64,000 nt of DNA from Kluyvera cryocrescens NBRC 102467. Its GTDB lineage: Bacteria > Pseudomonadota > Gammaproteobacteria > Enterobacterales > Enterobacteriaceae. The notes beneath the pieces were generated by a model. The model searched no databases, had not been told where the DNA came from, and saw nothing but the letters and a program-made list of their open reading frames with translations. The stretch is from contig NZ_BCTM01000010.1 of the NCBI RefSeq assembly GCF_001571285.1, positions 62,001-126,000 on the forward strand, written 5' to 3'. The position numbers and the translations under genes were made by a program. Shown here piece after piece: positions 25,914 through 35,318 of the stretch. Position 1 is the first letter of the stretch; each line of letters begins with the position of its first letter.

Positions 25914-26696
25914 TCACGCACTCTTCTTCAACTGCGTCACCACCAGCTGGTGGCGGGCGTTGTAAAACTTCCGATAGGTCAGGTAGCAGGCGATAATCGT
26001 CGACAGGCTGGCGGTAGAAAGCAGCATAAACGTCACCATAATCTGGTACTTAATCGCTTTTACCGGGTCGATACCGGCGAAAATCAGTCCTGACATCATC
26101 CCCGGCAGGCTCACCAGACCCACTGTTTTCGCGGAGTCCACCGTAGGGATGAGCGACGCGCGAATACTTTCGCGAATCAGCCTTGCCGAAGCCATTTTCG
26201 GCGTGGCACCCAGGCTTAACTTTTCCTGAATTTGCTGCTGCTCGGCGCTAAAGCGCTGCCCCAGATTGTTGTAGCACAGCCCCACCGCAATCATCGCGTT
26301 ACCGGCAATCATCCCGGAGATCGGGATCACCTGCATCGGCACAAAGGCAATGGAACCGGAAAATACCAGCACCGCCAGCGTCAGCCCGGCGCCGGTGGTA
26401 ATCGCGATAAACGAGGAGATAAATGCTTTATCAATGTACTTGCTGCGCTTTTGTGCGTTATAGGCGGCGTTAAAGCAGATAAACAGCACCATACACAGCG
26501 TCAGAATCGCGTGGTTGACGTTGAAAATGTACTTCAGTACGTAGCCGACGATCACCAGTTGCACCACCGCACGGCAGATGCTCCAGATAATGTCTTTTTC
26601 CAGCGCCAGTTTTTCCCGATAGCTCACCAGCACCGCCACCAGCACCAGCACCATCGACAGTGCTAACGATTCGTTAGTAATAATATGATCATTCAT
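25914..26696 (-). CDS. fetB: Iron-export ABC permease FetB (YbbM)
   Basis: 260 aa with seven or so hydrophobic helices (for example AVVQLVIVGYVLKYIF and LTLAVLVFSGSIAF). UPF0014 family marks MQVIPISGMIAGNAM and PGMMSGLIFAG are intact. In E. coli FetAB lowers labile iron and protects against oxidative stress. The ATG at 26696 matches the E. coli N-terminus (M-N-x-H) and overlaps fetA by 8 bp; the upstream extension MCRRQI is rejected. It acts with the FetA ATPase encoded just upstream. Confidence 0.93.
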   Translation of the reverse strand: MNDHIITNESLALSMVLVLVAVLVSYREKLALEKDIIWSICRAVVQLVIVGYVLKYIFNVNHAILTLCMVLFICFNAAYNAQKRSKYIDKAFISSFIAITTGAGLTLAVLVFSGSIAFVPMQVIPISGMIAGNAMIAVGLCYNNLGQRFSAEQQQIQEKLSLGATPKMASARLIRESIRASLIPTVDSAKTVGLVSLPGMMSGLIFAGIDPVKAIKYQIMVTFMLLSTASLSTIIACYLTYRKFYNARHQLVVTQLKKSA

Positions 26697-27366
26697 GATC
26701 TGCCTCCTGCACACTTTTGCGATGAGAAGGCAACGTGATCACCTCATCCGCATGGCTAATTTCATCTTTATCGTGCGTCACCCACAGCACCGCCACCTGC
26801 TTATCGCGAACGTACTGATGGATAATGTCGTTAACATTTTTTTTGTTGCTCTCATCCAGCGCGCTGGTTATTTCATCCAACAGCAGCACTTTCGGCAGAA
26901 ATTGCAGATTGCGAATTAACGAAACCCGCTGCTTTTCCCCACCCGAGAGTTCGTTTATCGATTTTGACAGCGTCTCTTCCGGCAAACCGAATTGAACCAA
27001 CTGCGACAGAAAACGATCCGGCTCCGGCTGCTTACCGCGAATTTGCCAGGGAAATATCAGGTTGTCATACACCGTATCGCCAAACAGCGCTGGGGTTTGC
27101 GCGCAGTATGAAACCTGCTGACGATAAGCCTCGGGTGAAAGCGTGGTTATCTCTTTACCTTCAAAGCGAATCTCGCCACGGCTCGGCGAAAGCAGTGAGG
27201 CAATAATCTTTAGTAAAGTACTCTTCCCACATCCTGAAGGTCCGGTAATTAACTTAAATTCACCGGGGGCAATGCTAAGATTCACCTCATTAAGGATCGT
27301 ATTTCCATCAATATCAAAGCCCACATTCTGAAGCTGCAAAATAGCGCTATTTTCCATTGTTGCCAT
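26689..27366 (-). CDS. fetA: Iron-export ABC ATPase FetA (YbbL)
   Basis: 225 aa. It has the Walker A GPSGCGKST, Q-loop YCAQTPALFGDTVYDNLIFPW, signature LSGGEKQRVSL, Walker B VLLLDEITSALD and switch His in VTHDKDE. It pairs with FetB, whose gene overlaps it by 8 bp. Base composition at the 5' end is more AT-rich than in its neighbours. The ATG at 27366 has AGGA 6 nt upstream. Confidence 0.94.
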   Translation of the reverse strand: MATMENSAILQLQNVGFDIDGNTILNEVNLSIAPGEFKLITGPSGCGKSTLLKIIASLLSPSRGEIRFEGKEITTLSPEAYRQQVSYCAQTPALFGDTVYDNLIFPWQIRGKQPEPDRFLSQLVQFGLPEETLSKSINELSGGEKQRVSLIRNLQFLPKVLLLDEITSALDESNKKNVNDIIHQYVRDKQVAVLWVTHDKDEISHADEVITLPSHRKSVQEADHE

Positions 27367-27486
27367 TCCATATCCTGATTTTTTCTTTTGTCCCTACAGT
27401 GTAACGCCAATTAATTTCAGGGGGCGAATTTCAACGCCAGAGCCGATATACTTGATGAAGTTACGGACAGTTAAACAGGAGGTTTT

Positions 27487-28404
27487 ATGCTGGTATTTAT
27501 CCCTATTCTTATCTTCGTCGCGCTGGTGATTGTGGCCGCGGGCGTCAAAATTGTGCCACAGGGCTATCAATGGACAGTTGAACGCTTTGGCCGCTACACC
27601 AAAACGCTGCATCCCGGCTTAAGCCTGGTGGTGCCGTTCATGGACCGTATTGGCCGTAAGATCAACATGATGGAACAGGTTCTGGATATTCCTTCCCAGG
27701 AAGTTATCTCGAAAGACAACGCCAACGTCGCCATCGATGCCGTCTGTTTTATTCAGGTGATTGACGCACCGAAAGCAGCGTATGAAGTCAGCAACCTTGA
27801 GCTGGCGATTATCAACCTGACGATGACCAACATCCGTACCGTGCTGGGCTCGATGGAGCTCGATGAAATGCTCTCTCAGCGCGATAACATTAATACCCGC
27901 CTGCTGCATATCGTTGATGAAGCCACTAATCCGTGGGGCATCAAAATTACCCGTATTGAAATCCGCGACGTGCGCCCACCGGCGGAGCTGATTGACGCGA
28001 TGAACGCGCAGATGAAGGCCGAGCGAACCAAGCGAGCCTATATTCTCGAGGCCGAAGGGATTCGCCAGGCGCAGATCGTGAAAGCCGAAGGTGAAAAACA
28101 GGCGCAGATCCTCACCGCCGAAGGTGAGCGTCAGTCGGCATTCCTGCAGGCAGAAGCGCGCGAACGTTCGGCGGAAGCAGAAGCCCGAGCCACCAAAATG
28201 GTTTCTGAGGCAATTGCCGCCGGTGATATTCAGGCGGTGAACTACTTCGTCGCGCAGAAATATACCGATGCGCTGCAGCAAATTGGTTCGTCCAGCAACA
28301 GCAAAGTGGTGATGATGCCGCTGGATGCCAGCAGCCTGATGGGCTCAATTGCCGGGATCGCTGAGCTGATTAAAGACAGCGCCAGCGAACGGAAATCATC
28401 ATGA
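27487..28404 (+). CDS. qmcA: SPFH-domain membrane protein QmcA
   Basis: 305 aa. A single N-terminal helix ([21 protein letters not shown]) is followed by an SPFH/stomatin domain ([21 protein letters not shown]) and a long Ala/Glu-rich coiled coil (about 170-255). QmcA forms oligomers in the inner membrane, interacts genetically with FtsH/HtpX quality control, and is classed with flotillin-like scaffolds. The next gene, ybbJ, overlaps by 4 bp and encodes an NfeD partner, as is typical for this pair. Confidence 0.94.
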   Translation: MLVFIPILIFVALVIVAAGVKIVPQGYQWTVERFGRYTKTLHPGLSLVVPFMDRIGRKINMMEQVLDIPSQEVISKDNANVAIDAVCFIQVIDAPKAAYEVSNLELAIINLTMTNIRTVLGSMELDEMLSQRDNINTRLLHIVDEATNPWGIKITRIEIRDVRPPAELIDAMNAQMKAERTKRAYILEAEGIRQAQIVKAEGEKQAQILTAEGERQSAFLQAEARERSAEAEARATKMVSEAIAAGDIQAVNYFVAQKYTDALQQIGSSSNSKVVMMPLDASSLMGSIAGIAELIKDSASERKSS

Positions 28405-28862
28405 TTGCCCTGGTGCTCGCGCACCCGCACATCTTCTGGCTGAGCCTCGGCGGCCTGCTGCTGGCGGCAGAAATGCTCGGCGGCAGCGGCTACTTATTAT
28501 GGAGCGGCGTCGCCGCGGCGGTCACCGGGCTTTTAACGTGGATCCTGCCGATAGGCTGGGAATGGCAGGGTTCGCTGTTTGCGGTGCTCACGCTGCTGGC
28601 GGCCTGGCTATGGTGGAAGTGGCTGAGCCGACGCTCCAGCCGCCAGCGTCCTGCCGAAGGGCAGCTCAATCAGCGCGGCCAACAGCTGCTGGGGCAACGC
28701 TTCACGCTCGATAGCACGCTGGTTAACGGCCGTGGTCATATGCGCGTGGGGGATAGTTCGTGGCCGGTTATCGCTGATGACGATCTGCCCGCAGGCAGCA
28801 AAGTAGAAGTGGTAGCGGTGGAAGGGATCGTCCTGCGCATCAGGATCTCCCCTCCACGCTAA
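28401..28862 (+). CDS. ybbJ: NfeD-family inner-membrane protein YbbJ
   Basis: 153 aa. It has two or three hydrophobic segments at 1-75 ([32 protein letters not shown]) and a C-terminal OB-fold NfeD domain ([17 protein letters not shown] ... [14 protein letters not shown]). It is the known partner of QmcA, from which it is translated by overlap, and overexpression suppresses ftsH/htpX defects in E. coli. It ends 3 bp before the convergent cueR stop. Confidence 0.93.
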   Translation: MIALVLAHPHIFWLSLGGLLLAAEMLGGSGYLLWSGVAAAVTGLLTWILPIGWEWQGSLFAVLTLLAAWLWWKWLSRRSSRQRPAEGQLNQRGQQLLGQRFTLDSTLVNGRGHMRVGDSSWPVIADDDLPAGSKVEVVAVEGIVLRIRISPPR

Positions 28863-28865
28863 CGA

Positions 28866-29276
28866 TCAGGCCTGGGCTTTACGGTGGCAGCAGCCGGACA
28901 GATTATCAATGATCGGGCAGTCGGCGCTGTCATCGCCTGGGCAGGAAGCGGCCAGCGACAGCAGCTGGTCGCGCATCGCCTGCAAATCGCTAATATGGCG
29001 TTCAATATCCGCCACTTTCTGCAGCGTATACGCTTTCACATCCGCGCTGTGGCGCTGGGGATCGTTAAACAGATTCACCAGCTCGCCGCACTCTTCCAGA
29101 TTAAACCCCACCTGTCGCGCCTGGCGCAGTAGCGTAAATTCATCGAGATGCTTTTGCATATAGCTACGGTAGCCGTTTTCACTGCGCAGCGGCGGCGTCA
29201 CCAGCCCCTTCTCTTCATAAAAGCGAATGGCTTTGCTGGTTAGCCCGGTTTTTTTGGCAACATCACTGATATTCAC
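28866..29276 (-). CDS. cueR: Copper-responsive MerR-type activator CueR
   Basis: 136 aa. The N-terminal MerR winged helix ([23 protein letters not shown]) is followed by the long dimerisation helix. The metal loop [10 protein letters not shown] supplies Cys112 and Cys120, which bind Cu(I) in E. coli CueR. It twists the long-spacer copA promoter into an active form when Cu+, Ag+ or Au+ is bound. It is divergent from copA, with the operator in the 95-bp gap. Confidence 0.96.
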   Translation of the reverse strand: MNISDVAKKTGLTSKAIRFYEEKGLVTPPLRSENGYRSYMQKHLDEFTLLRQARQVGFNLEECGELVNLFNDPQRHSADVKAYTLQKVADIERHISDLQAMRDQLLSLAASCPGDDSADCPIIDNLSGCCHRKAQA

Positions 29277-29285
29277 TTTTCCCCC

Positions 29286-29316
29286 TTGACCTTCCCCTTG
29301 CTGGAAGGTTTAACCT
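29286..29316 (+). promoter_or_regulatory. CueR-dependent copA promoter
   Basis: A -35 TTGACC (29286-29291) and a -10 TAACCT (29311-29316) are 19 bp apart, the over-long spacer typical of MerR-family promoters. The spacer holds the dyad ACCTTCC-N7-GGAAGGT (29289-29309), the same operator as in E. coli. Confidence 0.9.
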
Positions 29317-29371
29317 TCATAACTGTAGACGAAAAGGTGAATTTGGTCACCCTGCAATTAAGGAGAGCATC

Positions 29372-31873
29372 ATGTCTCATACCATCGACCTGACTCTGGA
29401 CGGCCTGTCCTGTGGTCACTGCGTAAAACGCGTCAAAGAGAGCCTGGAGCAACGCCCCGACGTTGAACAGGCAGAGGTCACTATCGAAACCGCGCACGTC
29501 ACCGGTAGCGCCAGCGCCGAAGCGTTGATCGATACCATTAAACAAGCCGGCTATGGTGCGGAGTTAAGCCACCCAAAGGCTAAACCGCTGGCAGAGTCAT
29601 CATCCCCGTCGGAAGCACTGACAGCGGCCACCCCTGAGCTTCCGGCAGCACAGGACCTGGATGACAGCCAACAGCTGCTGATCAACGGTATGAGCTGCGC
29701 CAGCTGCGTTTCTCGGGTACAGAAAGCTTTGCAAGCTGTCCCCGGCGTCGTACAGGCACGGGTAAACCTGGCGGAGCGCACGGCCTTAGTGATGGGCAAC
29801 GCTTCCGCCGGTGATTTAGTACAAGCCGTAGAGAAAGCAGGCTACGGCGCAGAAGCGATTGAGGACGATCTCAAGCGCCGCGAACGCCAGCAGGAAACCG
29901 CGCTGGCAACCATGAAACGTTTTCGTTGGCAGGCAATTGTCGCCCTGCTGGTCGGTATTCCGGTCATGGTTTGGGGGATGATCGGCGACAACATGATGGT
30001 CTCCGATGATAACCGCGCCCTGTGGCTGGTGATTGGCCTGGCAACCCTCGCGGTGATGGTCTTTGCCGGCGGGCACTTCTACAGCAGCGCCTGGAAAAGC
30101 CTTAAGAATCGCACCGCCACCATGGATACGCTGGTCGCACTCGGCACCGGCGTGGCGTGGCTCTATTCGATGAGCGTTAACCTGTGGCCGCAGTGGTTCC
30201 CAATGGAAGCCCGCCACCTCTATTACGAAGCCAGCGCCATGATTATCGGTTTGATAAACCTCGGCCATATGCTGGAAGCACGGGCGCGTCAGCGTTCGTC
30301 CCGGGCGCTGGAAAAATTACTCGACCTCACGCCGCCAACCGCGCGAGTGGTCACCGATGACGGCGAAAAAACCGTGCCGCTGGCCGACGTGCAGCCGGGC
30401 ATGACCCTGCGTCTTGCCACCGGCGATCGCGTGCCGGTCGACGGGGAAATTAGCCAGGGTGAAGCCTGGTTTGACGAAGCGATGCTGACCGGCGAGCCTA
30501 TTCCGCAGCAAAAAGGCGACGGCGACAGCATTCACGCCGGTACCGTGGTGCAGGACGGCTCCGTGCTGTTTCGCGCCAGCGCGGTCGGCAGCCATACCAC
30601 CTTGTCACGCATCATTAAAATGGTGCGCCAGGCGCAAAGCAGCAAGCCTGAAATCGGTCAGTTGGCCGACAAAATCTCGGCGGTCTTTGTGCCGGTGGTG
30701 GTCGCTATCGCCATTTTCAGTGCCGCCATTTGGTACTTCTTTGGTCCAGCGCCGCAGATTGTCTACACCCTGGTGATTGCCACCACGGTGCTGATTATTG
30801 CCTGCCCATGTGCGCTGGGTCTGGCCACCCCAATGTCGATTATCTCCGGCGTTGGTCGCGCCGCTGAATACGGCGTCCTGGTACGTGATGCTGATGCATT
30901 GCAGCGCGCCAGTGAGCTGACGACGCTGGTATTTGATAAGACCGGGACCCTGACCGAAGGGAAACCGCAGGTGGTGGCGGTGAAAACGCTGAACGGCCTT
31001 AGTGAAGCGACAGCGCTGCGCTTAGCCGCCGCGCTGGAACAGGGTTCGAACCACCCGCTGGCACGCGCCATTTTAGAAAAAGCAGCCGAAACATCGTTGC
31101 CGCAGGTCAGTGCCTTCCGCACTCTTCGCGGTCTGGGCGTGAGTGGTGAAGTCGATGGGCATCGGGTACTGCTGGGCAACCAGGCGTTGATGCACGAACA
31201 GCAGGTCGTGACGCGTGAGCTCGATGATGACATGACGCAGCAGGCCGCCAAAGGCGCAACGCCGGTGCTGCTGGCCGTTGACGGTCATGCCGCCGCGCTG
31301 TTCGCCATCCGCGATCCGCTGCGCAGCGACAGCGTGGCGGCGCTGCAGCGTCTGCACCGCGAAGGCTACCGCCTGGTCATGCTGACCGGTGATAACCCTG
31401 TCACCGCCAACGCGATTGCCAAAGAAGCGGGGATTGATGAAGTAATTGCTGGCGTCTTGCCGGACGGCAAAGCGCAGGCGATTAAAGACCTGCAGGCGCA
31501 GGGCCAGAAAGTGGCAATGGTCGGTGATGGCATTAACGATGCTCCAGCGCTGGCTCAGGCAGAGGTCGGTATCGCCATGGGCGGCGGCAGCGATGTCGCC
31601 ATCGAAACCGCGGCCATCACCCTGATGCGTCATAGTCTGGTGGGCGTAGCCGATGCGTTGGCAATCTCCCGTGCCACGCTGCGCAACATGAAGCAGAATC
31701 TGCTCGGCGCCTTTGTTTACAACTCGTTGGGTATTCCAATTGCCGCGGGGATCCTGTGGCCGTTAACCGGTACATTGCTCAACCCGGTAGTGGCTGGGGC
31801 GGCAATGGCCTTGTCTTCCATCACCGTGGTGAGCAACGCCAACCGTCTGCTACGCTTTAAACCGAAACAGTAA
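29372..31873 (+). CDS. copA: Cu(I)-exporting P1B-type ATPase CopA
   Basis: 833 aa (834 in E. coli). Two N-terminal heavy-metal domains carry GLSCGHC (Cys14, Cys17) and GMSCASC (about residues 110-116). The membrane CPC motif (IACPCALG), phosphorylation loop [15 protein letters not shown] and [10 protein letters not shown] are intact, with eight predicted helices. It pumps Cu+ from cytoplasm to periplasm and is induced through CueR. A -1 frameshift signal at codons 68-69 can also yield a separate 70-residue copper chaperone, CopA(Z). A hairpin follows the stop. Confidence 0.97.
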   Translation: MSHTIDLTLDGLSCGHCVKRVKESLEQRPDVEQAEVTIETAHVTGSASAEALIDTIKQAGYGAELSHPKAKPLAESSSPSEALTAATPELPAAQDLDDSQQLLINGMSCASCVSRVQKALQAVPGVVQARVNLAERTALVMGNASAGDLVQAVEKAGYGAEAIEDDLKRRERQQETALATMKRFRWQAIVALLVGIPVMVWGMIGDNMMVSDDNRALWLVIGLATLAVMVFAGGHFYSSAWKSLKNRTATMDTLVALGTGVAWLYSMSVNLWPQWFPMEARHLYYEASAMIIGLINLGHMLEARARQRSSRALEKLLDLTPPTARVVTDDGEKTVPLADVQPGMTLRLATGDRVPVDGEISQGEAWFDEAMLTGEPIPQQKGDGDSIHAGTVVQDGSVLFRASAVGSHTTLSRIIKMVRQAQSSKPEIGQLADKISAVFVPVVVAIAIFSAAIWYFFGPAPQIVYTLVIATTVLIIACPCALGLATPMSIISGVGRAAEYGVLVRDADALQRASELTTLVFDKTGTLTEGKPQVVAVKTLNGLSEATALRLAAALEQGSNHPLARAILEKAAETSLPQVSAFRTLRGLGVSGEVDGHRVLLGNQALMHEQQVVTRELDDDMTQQAAKGATPVLLAVDGHAAALFAIRDPLRSDSVAALQRLHREGYRLVMLTGDNPVTANAIAKEAGIDEVIAGVLPDGKAQAIKDLQAQGQKVAMVGDGINDAPALAQAEVGIAMGGGSDVAIETAAITLMRHSLVGVADALAISRATLRNMKQNLLGAFVYNSLGIPIAAGILWPLTGTLLNPVVAGAAMALSSITVVSNANRLLRFKPKQ
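29572..29583 (+). other. Programmed -1 frameshift site in copA (CopA(Z))
   Basis: The in-frame codons CCA AAG at 68-69 sit in CCCAAAG (29572-29578). A -1 slip places the tRNAs on CCC AAA, then GGC and TAA follow, giving a 70-residue protein that is the first metal-binding domain only. The same heptamer produces the CopA(Z) chaperone in E. coli. Confidence 0.8.
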
Positions 31874-31880
31874 TCCCGCC

Positions 31881-31904
31881 GTCCCTCCCATCTTTGGGAG
31901 GGAC
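31881..31904 (+). terminator. Stem-loop after copA
   Basis: GTCCCTCCCA (31881-31890) pairs perfectly with TGGGAGGGAC (31895-31904), with a TCTT loop. It is followed by a loose T-rich stretch. Confidence 0.65.
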
Positions 31905-31962
31905 GCGTTTGCACCTTTTTCCCCATCGCGCTAGCATGAGATTTTCCTTCCAGGGAGCGCGG

Positions 31963-32757
31963 ATGAGCCTGCTAAATCAACTCCAAAACCTGTGGCGCGC
32001 CCTGCGCGGTTCAACCTATAGCTGGCCGGCGCTTGACGTTGTTTTACCCGGAGGCCGCCATTTACACCTGGTCGGCAGTATCCATATGGGGACCCGCGAT
32101 ATGGCCCCGCTTCCCGCCAGGCTGATTAAAAAGCTGCGCCAGGCCGATGCGCTGATCGTTGAGGCCGATATTTCCGGTAGCGAAATGCCGTTCAGCGATC
32201 TCCCGGTCTGCCCGCCGTTGGCCGAACGTCTGAGCGAAGCGCAGCTAAGCGAGCTGGAAAACCGAGTCAACGAACAGGGACTATCGCTGTTTCGTTTTGA
32301 CAGCCAGCCGCTGTGGCAAATTGCCATGGTGTTGCAGGCCACCCAGGCACAGCGCTTAGGGCTGCGTCCAGATTATGGCATCGACTACCAATTACTCACG
32401 GCCGCGCGTGCTGCTGAACTGCCGGTGCAGGAGCTGGAAGGCGCCGATAGCCAGATCGATCTCTTGTGCCAGTTGCCCGATGGCGGGAAGGCGCTGCTGG
32501 ACGATACGCTGACCCACTGGCATACCAACGCGCGATTGTTACAGGTGATGATCGGTTGGTGGCTACAGCAGCCGCCGTCAAACGGTACGGCCTCGCTGCC
32601 AAATACCTTCAGCCAGTCGCTGTATGACGTATTGATGGTGAAGAGAAATGAAGCCTGGCGCGATACGCTATTGGCGCTGCCGCCGGGACGCTACGTGGTT
32701 GCCGTGGGGGCGTTGCATTTATACGGGGAAGGCAATCTGCCGCAAATGTTGAAATAA
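31963..32757 (+). CDS. ybaP: TraB/GumN-family protein YbaP
   Basis: 264 aa, the E. coli length. The TraB/GumN signatures are GSIHMG near residue 34 and GALHLYGEGNLP at the C-terminus, with the central segment YGIDYQLL. The family belongs to the Tiki-like putative metalloprotease fold, with two conserved GxxH motifs as candidate metal ligands. No activity is established for YbaP. The ATG at 31963 has AGGGAG upstream; the upstream extension overlaps the copA terminator region. The gene stops exactly at the chiX terminator on the other strand. Confidence 0.9.
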   Translation: MSLLNQLQNLWRALRGSTYSWPALDVVLPGGRHLHLVGSIHMGTRDMAPLPARLIKKLRQADALIVEADISGSEMPFSDLPVCPPLAERLSEAQLSELENRVNEQGLSLFRFDSQPLWQIAMVLQATQAQRLGLRPDYGIDYQLLTAARAAELPVQELEGADSQIDLLCQLPDGGKALLDDTLTHWHTNARLLQVMIGWWLQQPPSNGTASLPNTFSQSLYDVLMVKRNEAWRDTLLALPPGRYVVAVGALHLYGEGNLPQMLK

Positions 32758-32835
32758 AAAAATGGCCAATATTTCTATTGGCCCGTCAAAGAGGAATTTC
32801 ATCATTATTATTATCCCGAAGTTTACACTCCGGAT
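32756..32835 (-). ncRNA. chiX: Small regulatory RNA ChiX (MicM, SroB)
   Basis: On the minus strand, between ybaP and ybaK as in E. coli. It has a 5' hairpin CCGGAGT-GTAA-ACTTCGG, an AU-rich Hfq-binding stretch (GGATAATAATAATG), the conserved seed region ATGAAATTCCTCTTTGACGG, and a terminator GGCCAATA-GAA-TATTGGCC followed by T7. A promoter TTGGCA-18 bp-GACAAT lies just upstream (around 32842-32871). ChiX silences chitoporin chiP mRNA until chitooligosaccharides induce a decoy. The seed is kept but the sequence of the 5' hairpin differs from K-12. The 5' end is estimated. Confidence 0.9.
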
Positions 32836-32925
32836 CCTTCGATTGTCGCTCAAAGTTGCCGCAACTGCCAAGACCTAATGCGCAAGATTATACTATTTTT
32901 TAGTCTGTTTACGGGCGTATGCTGA

Positions 32926-33438
<513 letters not shown>

Positions 33439-33450
33439 GAGGGACGCTCT

Positions 33451-33486
33451 TGACTGACTCTCTCCCAATAAGGAGAGAGTCAGTCA
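33451..33486. terminator. 15-bp perfect hairpin between ybaK and ushA
   Basis: TGACTGACTCTCTCC and its exact complement flank a 6-nt loop CAATAA. It lies between convergent genes and has no T-run on either strand, so it probably ends or protects both transcripts rather than being a classical terminator. Confidence 0.6.
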
Positions 33487-33491
33487 GAAAC

Positions 33492-35144
33492 TTACTGCCA
33501 GCTCACTTCCCCTTTCGGTTCGTAAGCGTTCACGTCGAGCGGTGAATTCTGTTCGATATACTGCTTCAATACTTCAGCATCGATAAAGCCCGTATTCACA
33601 TACCCCGGCTTGCTATCAATCTTCGGATAGCCGTCGCCGCCGGTGGCATTAAAGCTCAGGGTGGCTAAACGGTAGGTTTTCGCCGGATCAATCGCCTCAC
33701 CTTTGATTTTCAGATCCTGAAGCTGCCCGCCTTTTGCCACAAAGCTGACGTTGGCAAACTGCGGATAGGCACCGGAGTCCGGCTTCATCTGCGCCACGAC
33801 GGTCAGGTATTCGGTAACCTCTTTCCCGCTCATGTCGGCATACACCACCACATTACCGAACGGTTGCACCTTCAGCACGCTCTTGTAGGTGATATTGCCG
33901 GCTTCGATAGAATCACGAATGCCGCCGCCGCTCATCACGCCAAAATCAGCACCGGTACGCGCCATTTGTGCCGCCAGAATCAGGCGCCCCATGTTGGTCT
34001 GCACAAAGCGTACTTTGCTACGGTCACCTTCCAGATGCCCGTTAACGCTCCCCACTTTAACGTCCAGCTGTGCTTTACCTTTGCTCTGGAATGGCGTCAG
34101 CAGCGACAGCATCTGCGGGTTCTCCGGGATTTGTGGCGTGTAAAGTACGCGCTCACTTTGCCCGTTGTCATAGGTCACTTTTTTCTTCAGGTTGACCGGA
34201 ATCAACTGGTAGTGCACCAGCTTCAGCTCGCCGTTGCGGAACTCAAAGTCAGCGCGGCCAACGTATTTTCCCCACTCGTGGGCCTGAACAATCCAGATAC
34301 CATTTTGTTTGTCCGGAGCACACGGGGTGCCAGGCACATAATCGACCTGCTTTTTATTCTCTGAGGCCATGCACACCGGATCTTGTGAGTGGCCACCCAC
34401 AATCATCGCCAGTGAGCCAGCAGGCAGGCTGCGCGCCATTTCTACGTCGCCCGGCGCGTTGGAACCATGCTCGCCGTTATCGTAGTGCCCCATATGGGTG
34501 GTCGCCAGAATCAGATCGGGCTTCTCATTTTGCTGCAGTTCCTGAATAACCAGCTTCGCCTCTTCCGCCGGTTTGCGGAATTCGATATCGGTGAAGTATT
34601 CCGGATTACCGATTTTCGCCGTGTCGTCGGTGGTTAAACCAATCACGGCAATTTTCAGATCCTGACGTTTAAACAAAGCCCAGGGTTTAAACAGGCGCTC
34701 ACCGGTGCTCTTTTGATAGATATTGGCGGAGAGGAACGGGAATTTAGCCCATTTTTCCTGCTGGCGCAGTACGCTCATGGGATTATCAAACTCATGGTTA
34801 CCGACGGCCATGGCATCGTAGCCCACCAGATTCATCCCGCGAAAATCAGGCTCAGCGTCCTGGAGGTCAGACTCCGGCACCCCGGTGTTGATATCACCGC
34901 CGGACAGCAGCAGCACGCTACCGCCTTCGGCCGCGACCTCTTTACGAATACCGTCCACCAGCGTTTTCTGCGCCGCCAGACCGTACTCACCGTACTCGCT
35001 ACGCCAGAAGTGCCCGTGGTGATCGTTGGTATGCAGAATGGTGATTTTATAAGTTTTATCTTGCTGGTAAGCCTGTGCCGGTAAGCTGGTTAACGATAAA
35101 GCCGCCAGCATCGCCAACGCCACGCCCCGTTTGACGAATCGCAT
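33492..35144 (-). CDS. ushA: Periplasmic UDP-sugar hydrolase / 5'-nucleotidase UshA
   Basis: 550 aa, the E. coli length. The signal peptide ends at PAQA (residue 25). The N-terminal dimetal phosphoesterase domain has Asp41 and His43 in TNDHHGHF, GGDIN, GNHEFD, ATTHMGHY and GGHSQD; the C-terminal substrate domain ends in NATGGDGYP. It hydrolyses UDP-glucose and nucleotides to nucleosides that can be taken up, which complements nucleoside use by XapA. It is convergent with ybaK and divergent from fsr. Confidence 0.96.
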   Translation of the reverse strand: MRFVKRGVALAMLAALSLTSLPAQAYQQDKTYKITILHTNDHHGHFWRSEYGEYGLAAQKTLVDGIRKEVAAEGGSVLLLSGGDINTGVPESDLQDAEPDFRGMNLVGYDAMAVGNHEFDNPMSVLRQQEKWAKFPFLSANIYQKSTGERLFKPWALFKRQDLKIAVIGLTTDDTAKIGNPEYFTDIEFRKPAEEAKLVIQELQQNEKPDLILATTHMGHYDNGEHGSNAPGDVEMARSLPAGSLAMIVGGHSQDPVCMASENKKQVDYVPGTPCAPDKQNGIWIVQAHEWGKYVGRADFEFRNGELKLVHYQLIPVNLKKKVTYDNGQSERVLYTPQIPENPQMLSLLTPFQSKGKAQLDVKVGSVNGHLEGDRSKVRFVQTNMGRLILAAQMARTGADFGVMSGGGIRDSIEAGNITYKSVLKVQPFGNVVVYADMSGKEVTEYLTVVAQMKPDSGAYPQFANVSFVAKGGQLQDLKIKGEAIDPAKTYRLATLSFNATGGDGYPKIDSKPGYVNTGFIDAEVLKQYIEQNSPLDVNAYEPKGEVSWQ

Positions 35145-35318
35145 AAATCTCTCCCTGAGTGAATAACAACCGCAGAAATTACAACGCTATGAAATATTAG
35201 TCTAATTTGTTTTCAGAAATGAGACTTCCTTCAAACGTCTTAGGCAGGTATCTTAGTCTGATAACTATTATTAAAGCGTTTATCCCCAACATCGCTCGAT
35301 AAAATACAAGTGGAATCT

